In this document: positions 20,164 through 27,296 of the stretch, piece by piece
How positions within the stretch are numbered: the first letter of the stretch is position 1
Layout of the letters: every line of letters starts with the position of its first letter
Assembly: GCA_015056475.1 (NCBI GenBank)
Contig: SVGF01000007.1
Span: forward strand, 1-34,470
DNA: 34,470 bases
Reading direction: 5' to 3'
DNA from: Clostridiales bacterium
GTDB lineage: Bacteria > Bacillota > Clostridia > HGM11327
The notes under the pieces: generated by a model
What the model saw: the letters and a program-made list of their open reading frames with translations, nothing else
Databases searched by the model: none
Told to the model about the DNA's origin: nothing
Program-made: the position numbers and the translations under genes

Positions 20164-20168
20164 AAAAT

Positions 20169-20208
20169 AAAACGATGGATAGGGAATCACCTTTCCATCG
20201 TTTTTTGT
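20169..20208 (+). terminator. Terminator after the ddl operon
   Basis: AAAACGATGGA...TCCATCGTTTTTTG. Confidence 0.8.
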
Positions 20209-20209
20209 T

Positions 20210-20323
20210 TACGTAAGGTTTGATACGGGATAATTTTTTGTTATAATCTTTCGTATTCTCTCCTTCCGTCAAAAATCAAAGATTTTTGCCACCTCCCTCG
20301 TCAGAGGGAGGTAGGGGTGCGGT
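20210..20323. repeat. Partial copy A of the DUF559-associated repeat
   Basis: TTACGTAAGGTTTGATACGGGATAATTTTTTGTTATAATCTTTCG...GTCAAAAATCAAAGATTTTTGCCACCTCCCTCGTCAGAGGGAGGTAGGGGTGCGGT. Confidence 0.9.
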
Positions 20324-20385
20324 GCAAAATAAACATTACGCACTACACACAACGGTGTATTGAAATACGACATCATCTGTCAAAT

Positions 20386-20520
20386 TAATTAGGATTTATC
20401 AATTACGTGTCTTACATAATGTTTGAAATGGAATAATTTTTTGTTATGATCTTTCGTATTCTCTCCCTCCGTCAAAAATCAAAGATTTTTGCCACCTCTC
20501 TCGTCAGAGGGAGGCATTAG
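20386..20520. repeat. Partial copy B of the DUF559-associated repeat
   Basis: TTAGGATTTATCAATTACGTGTCTTACATAATGTTTGAAATGGAATAATTTTTTGTTATGATC...CCTCTCTCGTCAGAGGGAGG. Confidence 0.9.
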
Positions 20521-20677
20521 TGCAGACCTGCAGAGACCTGTTAATCCATATACTTCAATAGATCAAATAGATTTATACTATTATTTGGCGGAATACACAA
20601 GGACAGACCCGACAGTACGAATTGCCGGGTCTATTGAATGTTTTATGAGCACCCGCCATTGCCTCTGCTGTTTAACT

Positions 20678-20718
20678 GTTCGAGTAAATTGGGATTTATC
20701 AAATACAGTATCGTTTCG
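20678..20718. repeat. Degenerate fragment E of the repeat
   Basis: GTTCGAGTAAATTGGGATTTATCAAATAC...CGTTT, compared with GTTCAGTAAATTGGGATTTGTCAATTAC...CGTTT in copy D. Confidence 0.65.
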
Positions 20719-20726
20719 TAAAAAAT

Positions 20727-21434
20727 TCAAATTCCCTCACATAAATTCATTTCACTGTTTGCTGTAATGAGTTCCTTTAATATTTTTAAATGTGAACTTC
20801 CTATTAAAACGACCACCTTATCTCCTTTTTCGCAGATATTCTGCAAATTAGAAAAAATCTTCAGGTTTCTTTCATACCATTGCAAAACAAGTTGACTGCC
20901 TTCATATTTCCCAAGATTGATTTTATTCGCATCAAGATACATGCTATGATCAAGAGTAATGCACTCATCGCTATTAAGTATCGAATACAACCCCATTAAA
21001 TCCTTTGCTTGTTCTGTCATCATCTGCATTTTTTCAAAAAAACCATCCAAATCCATATAAGGCTTTATTTTGTATAACAATTCATCTGACAACTCAATAT
21101 CCTCATCTACACCATATATCTTATCAAGATTCAATTTATGTCCCAGTCGAAATCCGACTTGGGCGATCTCATTCACCGACTTAAATGGAACAATGGAGCC
21201 ATATCTTTCAACATTGTCATATACCACGTTCTCTGCAAAGCTGTTCTTGTCACTTCTCGCATATAATTTGTCTAACTCATTCTGCATTCCATACGGAAAT
21301 TCCACTGCAATTTTGTTGGGATTAAACGAAGCCAGTTTGTTTGTAAACTCATCAATTTGATTTTGAACATCGTTTGAAAAAACATCAAATCTGCCCGGAT
21401 AATGAAATGTCCCAACCAACATAATATCTATCAC
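20727..21434 (-). CDS. DUF5694 domain-containing protein (TraB/ChaN-like fold)
   Basis: MIDIMLVGTFHYPGRFDVFSNDVQNQIDEFTNKLASFNPNKIAVEFPY...VVVLIGSSHLKILKELI. Confidence 0.75.
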   Translation of the reverse strand: MIDIMLVGTFHYPGRFDVFSNDVQNQIDEFTNKLASFNPNKIAVEFPYGMQNELDKLYARSDKNSFAENVVYDNVERYGSIVPFKSVNEIAQVGFRLGHKLNLDKIYGVDEDIELSDELLYKIKPYMDLDGFFEKMQMMTEQAKDLMGLYSILNSDECITLDHSMYLDANKINLGKYEGSQLVLQWYERNLKIFSNLQNICEKGDKVVVLIGSSHLKILKELITANSEMNLCEGI

Positions 21435-21531
21435 TTATATCACCTCGTTTTATTATAATTTATTGTCATGATTATATCACAAAAATATGTATTTTAATCT
21501 CTTTGTCATTCAAGCAATTTGGGATTTGTTC

Positions 21532-22293
21532 TTATAGTCTGGTTGCTACTTCTATGGCAACCAAAAGAATTCTTTCTCTTAAATCTGTAGGCATGCTTCC
21601 TAAAATGCGTTTATCCCAGTCAGAATCTGCCAAACAATCCGCAGCATACAAAAACTGATAAACCTTCTTATTTCGAAATTGACCAACTGACATTATTGAG
21701 GCACATTCCATTTCTACAACACCACAGCCCTCTGCTTTTCGTTTTTCCAAATTGCGGCTGGTTTCTCTGTAAAATGCATCTGTTGTCCAAGTCTTTGTAG
21801 AATAATACGAAATATGGATGTCATCCAAAATCTGCATCAGTGCTGATGCGGTTTCTATTTCTAAGTAATCAGACGCCTCTGCATAATGGTAACTGACACC
21901 CTCATCTCTATACGCCGCAGTGGGCACTAACAAACGGCCTTCTGCAATTTCTTTATGTAAAGCACCGCAAGAGCCAAAATAGAGTAACTTCTCCGCTCCT
22001 AGTGCTATAAGTTCTTCCAAAAGTGCCGCAGAACCAGCTCCACCCATGATGGTGTTAAAGAATCCCATTTTAATACCACAATATTCAAACTGATATATTG
22101 GAAGTTCCTGCCCACCTGCAAACAATGCGCCTATCTGTGTTACATCATATTTACTTAGGAACAGTCTGCATATCTTTGCTGAAAAAACAACCAGTATAGT
22201 TGTTGGAAAATTCTTTATCATTTGAACATTATTCTTGGCTTTGATGATTTCCTCACCATTGAAATCAAATGTATCTATTATGCTCACTTTCAC
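21532..22293 (-). CDS. Nucleoside phosphorylase (PNP/UDP phosphorylase superfamily)
   Basis: GIKMGFFNTIMGGAGSAALLEELIALGAEKLLYFGSCGAL...WTTDAFYRET...GVVEMECASIMSVG. Confidence 0.88.
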   Translation of the reverse strand: MKVSIIDTFDFNGEEIIKAKNNVQMIKNFPTTILVVFSAKICRLFLSKYDVTQIGALFAGGQELPIYQFEYCGIKMGFFNTIMGGAGSAALLEELIALGAEKLLYFGSCGALHKEIAEGRLLVPTAAYRDEGVSYHYAEASDYLEIETASALMQILDDIHISYYSTKTWTTDAFYRETSRNLEKRKAEGCGVVEMECASIMSVGQFRNKKVYQFLYAADCLADSDWDKRILGSMPTDLRERILLVAIEVATRL

Positions 22294-22341
22294 ACCTCTT
22301 CAAATTAAAGTTTACCTGTCTTGTCACATTTCCTCGGCCCA

Positions 22342-22818
22342 TTATAATGGAACGTCTTTTTCAGCGCAATCTACGTTGTGAATATCGTTACAGTCAATAC
22401 GACTTGCGACGTCAACCAAGGCTCCCTCTGACGAGGGAGCTGTCTTTTGCATTGCAAAAGACTGAGGGAGAGAATTCCTTACCACTTGATCAATATACTC
22501 ACATACTCCACGAAAATTTCTGTCAATATCCATATTGCAAATTCTGACCACCGTTAAATTCATAGACACTAAATCGCGTGTACGCAGTTCATCTTTCCTT
22601 ATCTGCTCGGGTATATAGTGTCCCCCTCCGTCGAGTTCAATTACAAGCCTCGCCTTTGCGCAGTAAAAGTCTGCAATATAATTACCAATCGATTTTTGTC
22701 TTTGAAAACGCACAGGATAATCACGAAGATAATTATACCACAGTTTCAATTCCCAAGGAGTCATATTCTTTCTCAATTCCTTTGCCAACGGAATATTCTT
22801 TTTGTTATAATCTTTCAT
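22342..22818 (-). CDS. DUF559 domain protein (PD-(D/E)XK/Vsr-like endonuclease fold)
   Basis: MKDYNKKNIPLAKELRKNMTPWELKLWYNYLRDYPVRFQRQKSIGNYIADFYCAKARLVIELDGGGHY; start reassigned from 22836; C-terminal ~40 aa lie in repeat and flanking sequence. Confidence 0.88.
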   Translation of the reverse strand: MKDYNKKNIPLAKELRKNMTPWELKLWYNYLRDYPVRFQRQKSIGNYIADFYCAKARLVIELDGGGHYIPEQIRKDELRTRDLVSMNLTVVRICNMDIDRNFRGVCEYIDQVVRNSLPQSFAMQKTAPSSEGALVDVASRIDCNDIHNVDCAEKDVPL

Positions 22819-22876
22819 AATCTCTCCCTCCGTCAAAAATCAAAGATTTTTGCCACCTCCCTCATCAGATGGAGGT
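22421..22876. mobile_element. Candidate ~456 bp element: DUF559 ORF bracketed by inverted double-hairpin ends
   Basis: Left end (+): GCTCCCTCTGACGAGGGAGCTG[TCTTTTGC-ATT-GCAAAAGA]CTGAGGGAGAGAATT. Right end (- strand): CCTCCATCTGATGAGGGAGGTGG[CAAAAATC-TTT-GATTTTTG]ACGGAGGGAGAGATT. Confidence 0.7.
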
Positions 22877-22913
22877 AGGGGTGCGGTTCGCTATCAATCG
22901 TTCAGTAAATTGG

Positions 22914-23104
22914 GATTTGCCAATTACGTGTCTTACATAACGTTTGAAACGGGATAATTTTTTATTATGATCTTTCGTATTCTCTCCGTCAAAAATCAAA
23001 GATTTTTGCCACCTCCCTCGTCAGATGGAGGTATGGGTACGGTTCGCTATCAATCGTTCAGTAAATTGGGATTTGTCAATTACATATCTTACATAACGTT
23101 TGAA
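22914..23104. repeat. Partial copy D of the repeat, in tandem (156 bp period) with the right end of the DUF559 element
   Basis: GTCAAAAATCAAAG core at 22832 and 22988; flanks GCGGTTCGCTATCAATCGTTCAGTAAATTGGGATTTG shared except for one nt. Confidence 0.9.
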
Positions 23105-24429
23105 TTTGTCATATAACCAACCAAGGCTATCATACCGAGAATTATCTCGCCGACGATTATAGTCCACCTCAACCAAGTTTTATTCTCGCTGACTGCGGCA
23201 AGTGCTATATAAGTTGGGAAATTAACGAGAAGATATCTCGGACCACTCAAAAGCCAGCTTACGGTCATTGTAAGGAATATAAATGCAAGCGAGTATATAG
23301 TATACGTAAACGGAATCTTTTTGCATCCGATGTAGCATGCAAGCATAGCAAAGCATATGGAAGATACGTCGCCAAACCATATAAACCACTTATTTGAAAA
23401 GCTTCCATGCTCGTTAAGGAAAAGACTAAAATGGTTTACAACGTTTGCAAGCGGGCATGATATTCTGTTGTGCCAATGGTTATTCTGGTACTCCATAAAT
23501 TTGAACCAATCGCCCGAAACGCTCTTATTTATATAAAGATATATTCCAAAGCCCGCAAGGATCAAAAATCCGGGTAAAAGGCGCAAAACAAACTTACCGA
23601 AATTATATTTTCGCTTGCACGATACTGTTATGAGCCACACACCATAGGGCACCACAAATATCAAGCCGAAGTTTTTTGTAAGTGCGGCAAATAAACCGAA
23701 CACTCCTGCGACGAGCCAATTCTCTTTTTTGAGCATTATGAAGAACATCAATGTCAAGAAAAGGAATAACGACTCCGTGAACGCAAACGCAAAGAAGAAT
23801 CCGTACGGGGACAAAATGAGCATGAGAGTTGCGATAATTGCAGTCTGACGCTTAAAGTCCATTCTCACGAGCTTATACATTGCGGCTATTGAAAGCACGA
23901 AGAACAAGTTTGACACGAAATGCGCAGAGAAATTGAGATTGCCGAAAACGTATCCGAAAAGTCGCACTATTATGGGGTAAAGCGGATAGAATGCGAGGAA
24001 AACGTATTCCTTATCGGCATATTTTGTTGGATCCGCAAGATACTGCTCCTCGCTAACGTACCAATGGTCGGCTATTGAGAGGTAATGATGAGCGTCCCAC
24101 TTTGTGAATTCGTAGAATATTTTGGTTATGTCAAACGTATATCCCGGCTCAAAGATCACCTTTATGATATAAGTAAGCGTTATTGCAACCAAGCGGTAGA
24201 GGAAAAACACACCGATGAGTGTGAGGATATCCTTCCACTCGTGCTTTTGAGGCATGAGTCTGAAGCAGTCGTTATCCTTATCGTAAAATTTACCGACGTA
24301 AGTAACCTCCTCGTCCTTGCCCTTGATACTGCGATGGAGCGTGCACGCAAATAGCCATATTGCGCCACCCATTGCAACCACGAGAACTATAAACCAAATT
24401 ATCTTGTATATTAATAATACTGTGTCCAT
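23089..24429 (-). CDS. PIG-V/mannosyltransferase-like multi-pass membrane glycosyltransferase
   Basis: Multi-TM; FTKWDAHHYLSIADHWY, FLAFYPLYPIIVRLFGY, FAFTESLFLFLTLMFF, LTKNFGL. Confidence 0.75.
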   Translation of the reverse strand: MDTVLLIYKIIWFIVLVVAMGGAIWLFACTLHRSIKGKDEEVTYVGKFYDKDNDCFRLMPQKHEWKDILTLIGVFFLYRLVAITLTYIIKVIFEPGYTFDITKIFYEFTKWDAHHYLSIADHWYVSEEQYLADPTKYADKEYVFLAFYPLYPIIVRLFGYVFGNLNFSAHFVSNLFFVLSIAAMYKLVRMDFKRQTAIIATLMLILSPYGFFFAFAFTESLFLFLTLMFFIMLKKENWLVAGVFGLFAALTKNFGLIFVVPYGVWLITVSCKRKYNFGKFVLRLLPGFLILAGFGIYLYINKSVSGDWFKFMEYQNNHWHNRISCPLANVVNHFSLFLNEHGSFSNKWFIWFGDVSSICFAMLACYIGCKKIPFTYTIYSLAFIFLTMTVSWLLSGPRYLLVNFPTYIALAAVSENKTWLRWTIIVGEIILGMIALVGYMTNSNVM

Positions 24430-24455
24430 AAAAGCATCTCCTTTACTTTGATAGA

Positions 24456-24484
24456 ATTATAATACTTTTTGGCATTATTGTCAA
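24456..24484 (-). promoter_or_regulatory. Sigma-A promoter of the PIG-V-like gene
   Basis: TTGACA-N17-TATAAT on the - strand. Confidence 0.8.
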
Positions 24485-24559
24485 GGGGTACAGAATATAA
24501 CGCATTAAACAACAAATAATCTGTATAATAGGACGAAAAGATAACCTTTTTGGTTGCAT

Positions 24560-24596
24560 AAAAAATCCTGCGAGCACGTTTTGTGTCGCAGGATCT
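24560..24596 (-). terminator. Terminator after galM
   Basis: ATCCTGCGAGCAC/GTGTCGCAGGAT hairpin, T run on the - strand. Confidence 0.75.
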
Positions 24597-24616
24597 GTTT
24601 TTAATTCGGAAATCTA

Positions 24617-25675
24617 TTAATCGTGGCTGAACTTATAGATAGTTGTGAAGTGATAAGTTTCACCGGGGTATACTATGCAGGACGGCAACCAATCGTTATT
24701 GGGAGTGTTGGGTGTGTACTGCGTTTCGAGGCAGATGGAGTTTCTGTAACCGAGCTTGGAGCCGTTCTTGCCGGGCACGCCCTTGAGGTAGTTACCGCAG
24801 TAGAACTGCATTGCAGTCTGGTCGGAGTAAGTATCAAGAATTCTGCCGCTTTCGGGAGCATAGAGTGTTGCAAAGTGCTTCATGATGCCCTTTCTGCCGT
24901 AGTAGAAGCTGTTATCTACGCCGAGGTTGATCCTTATCTGCTCATCCTCTGTATCGTTTACAGCATCCGCAACAGCCTTGGGTGATGTGAAGTCATAAGC
25001 TGTACCCTTTACGGATGCGATCTCGCCTGTGGGGCAGAAATTCTCGTTGAAGGGAGTGAACTTATCTGTGTAAAGCTGTGCTCTGTGGTTGAGGATGTCA
25101 CCCGAATCATAACCGTTCAAATTAAAATATGAGTGGTTTGTGAGGTTTATAGGTGTGGGCTTGTCCGTTGTAGCAAAGTATTCGATCTTGATGGAGTTAT
25201 CCTCTGTGAGAGTATAGATAACGTTTACGTTTACTGTGCCGGGGTAATTTTCCATACCGTCCTCGTCAACGAGTGTCAATGAGATAGAGGGTTCGTTGTA
25301 ATCGGATGTGTAAAGAACATTCCACAATCTCTTGTCGTAGCCCTTATGACCGCCGTGGAGGTGGTTGGATACGTTTTCCTCGTTTACGTTGAGCTGATAT
25401 TCAACACCATCGATAGAAAATTTACCCTGATGAATTCTGTTGCAGTATCTGCCGATCAATGCACCCTGATACGTGTCGTCATTGATGTAGCCGTAAACGT
25501 CATCAAAGCCGAGGATAACGTCAGCAAATTTGCCGTTTCTGTCCTCTGTAAGGATGTTTACCATAGCGCCGCCGTACGTCATGATGCTTACGGACATGCC
25601 GTTTTTGTTTGTGAGTGTGTAAAGATCAACGTCCTGACCTTCAAAAGTACCAAAGTTTCTCTTTGTAATGCTCAT
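24617..25675 (-). CDS. galM: Galactose mutarotase / aldose 1-epimerase
   Basis: LGFDDVYGYINDDTYQGALIGRYCNRIHQGKFSIDGVEYQLNVNE...NHLHGGHKGYDKRLW...NLTNHSYFNLNG. Confidence 0.95.
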   Translation of the reverse strand: MSITKRNFGTFEGQDVDLYTLTNKNGMSVSIMTYGGAMVNILTEDRNGKFADVILGFDDVYGYINDDTYQGALIGRYCNRIHQGKFSIDGVEYQLNVNEENVSNHLHGGHKGYDKRLWNVLYTSDYNEPSISLTLVDEDGMENYPGTVNVNVIYTLTEDNSIKIEYFATTDKPTPINLTNHSYFNLNGYDSGDILNHRAQLYTDKFTPFNENFCPTGEIASVKGTAYDFTSPKAVADAVNDTEDEQIRINLGVDNSFYYGRKGIMKHFATLYAPESGRILDTYSDQTAMQFYCGNYLKGVPGKNGSKLGYRNSICLETQYTPNTPNNDWLPSCIVYPGETYHFTTIYKFSHD

Positions 25676-25693
25676 TTATTATTTCTCCTTATA

Positions 25694-26314
25694 TTATTCA
25701 AAAATCAACTTGCCGAAACATTCAGGTCTGTGGAAATCGGGGTGATCCATAATGATCTCGTCCCATGAAATGAAGTGGGAAATTGCTCTTTCGCCACACT
25801 TGTAGAAATTGCCGCCGCATTCGCCGCTTGTAAATTCGTGACCTGTGATAGCAGGGAACAATTCCTTATTGATGATGACTGTCAAGCTCCACTCGCCTCT
25901 CTGTGTTGCGGGGATATCATTGCCGTAAGCCATGATAGTAATATACTTTTTAATTATTGCGGGATCAACCGTGATCCTGTTTTCTCTTGACTCGCCCCAA
26001 CCGAGGAAAATAACGCCGTTAGCGTTGAACTCAAAATTAAAATAAGCAGATTTTACCATGCCGGGGAGGTTAAAGAATGCCTCCATACAGCTATCGTTGC
26101 ATACAAACTGGTTAACGTCCGTGCACTGGTTGATGTTGTAGTCGTTATGTGCTGTCAATCTGAGGAAAACATTGTTGTCATCATGCACCATCTGGAATTC
26201 AGCCTCGGGGTCATAGCCCTGAAACTCCTTCCAATTGTAAACGTTTACCTTGCCTACCTCAATGTCACACCATCTGAACGTGTGATTTACCTTTTTTACG
26301 ATATAAGATTTCAT
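25694..26314 (-). CDS. CBM9-like carbohydrate-binding family protein
   Basis: FQMVHDDNNVFLRLTAHNDY...CNDSCMEAFFNLPGM...YFNFEFNANGVIFLGWGESRENR; start reassigned from 26374. Confidence 0.7.
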   Translation of the reverse strand: MKSYIVKKVNHTFRWCDIEVGKVNVYNWKEFQGYDPEAEFQMVHDDNNVFLRLTAHNDYNINQCTDVNQFVCNDSCMEAFFNLPGMVKSAYFNFEFNANGVIFLGWGESRENRITVDPAIIKKYITIMAYGNDIPATQRGEWSLTVIINKELFPAITGHEFTSGECGGNFYKCGERAISHFISWDEIIMDHPDFHRPECFGKLIFE

Positions 26315-26365
26315 ATTGATCATCCTTTCGATAAAACTGATCGGTAATAATACCTTTACCGTATT

Positions 26366-26394
26366 ATTATACATTATCTCTTCTATTTTTTCAA
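26366..26394 (-). promoter_or_regulatory. Sigma-A promoter of the CBM9-like/galM operon
   Basis: TTGAAA-N17-TATAAT on the - strand. Confidence 0.7.
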
Positions 26395-26452
26395 GGGGAA
26401 ATAAAAAATTTTTGAATATATTTTGAATCAGTTTTTACTTTTACGTTTTTGC

Positions 26453-26481
26453 TTGACAAAGCTCCGTCAATATAGTAAAAT
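26453..26481 (+). promoter_or_regulatory. Sigma-A promoter of nadE
   Basis: TTGACA-N17-TAAAAT. Confidence 0.75.
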
Positions 26482-26513
26482 ATACGTACAACAATTCAAA
26501 AGGACATATTAAA

Positions 26514-27251
26514 ATGAGAAATTACAGTGAAGAATTCAAAAACAGAGTAGAATTTATAAAAAAACTTTTGGCTGACAGCCACGCAAACGGCATAATTTAT
26601 GGAAACAGCGGTGGCAAGGACTGCGCACTCGTTAGTATTTTGTGCAAGGCTGCTTGCGAAAACACGGTAGGCGTGATTATGCCCTGCTCGTCAAAGCGCA
26701 ATTTTGGCATGGACAAGGACGACGGTATGGAGGTTGCAAACAAATTCAACATCGAAACGAGAGTGGTTGACCTCACAGCGCAAAAGGAGCTTGTGATGAG
26801 CTCTCTGGACGGAATTACAAATCTCAACAATGCCGCGATCACCAATATTGCTCCGCGCCTCAGAATGATAACGCTTTATGCAATTGCCGCAAGTGAAAAT
26901 CTACTTGTTGCGGGCACGGGCAACAGAGATGAGATGTATATGGGCTACTTTACAAAGTGGGGCGACGGCGGGCACGATTTTAACCCCATTTCCGACTTGA
27001 ACGTGAGAGAGATATACGAGTTTTTGAGATTCCTTGATTGCCCCGAATGCATTATAAACAAGGCTCCGTCGGCAGGACTTTTTGAAGGTCAAACGGACGA
27101 AGACGATATGGGCGTGACTTACGCGGCTATTGACGAATATATGGATTCTGGCACGGGCACACCCCACGATATTGAGATCATCAAGAGATACCATCAGCGC
27201 AGTGAACACAAGCGAAAGGGTATTGCAAGGTATAAAGAGATCATAGAATAA
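26514..27251 (+). CDS. nadE: NAD(+) synthase, short form without glutaminase domain
   Basis: IIYGNSGGKDCALVSILCKAA; VAGTGNRDEMYMGYFTKWGDGGHDFNPISDLNVREIYEFLRFL; KAPSAGLFEGQTDEDDMGVTYAAIDEY. Confidence 0.92.
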   Translation: MRNYSEEFKNRVEFIKKLLADSHANGIIYGNSGGKDCALVSILCKAACENTVGVIMPCSSKRNFGMDKDDGMEVANKFNIETRVVDLTAQKELVMSSLDGITNLNNAAITNIAPRLRMITLYAIAASENLLVAGTGNRDEMYMGYFTKWGDGGHDFNPISDLNVREIYEFLRFLDCPECIINKAPSAGLFEGQTDEDDMGVTYAAIDEYMDSGTGTPHDIEIIKRYHQRSEHKRKGIARYKEIIE

Positions 27252-27254
27252 AAT

Positions 27255-27296
27255 AATCCCCCGTTTTCTTAACGAAATCGGGGGAATTGTTTTTAT
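27255..27296. terminator. Terminator between converging nadE and the GH95-like gene
   Basis: AATCCCCCG...CGGGGGAATTGTTTTT. Confidence 0.8.

Noticed and set aside
20676-20700. GTTCGAGTAAATT resembling a tRNA T-loop
   Set aside because: No cloverleaf or acceptor stem around it; it belongs to the repeat motif. No tRNA or rRNA was recognised in the window.
20489-20767. 92 aa + strand ORF across repeat copy B and fragment E
   Set aside because: Begins inside a hairpin repeat, ends inside the DUF5694 gene, and has no family resemblance; treated as spacer.
20210-23104. Repeat copies considered as a CRISPR array
   Set aside because: Units are >100 bp, irregularly spaced, contain long hairpins and are separated by genes; no short regular repeats or cas genes.
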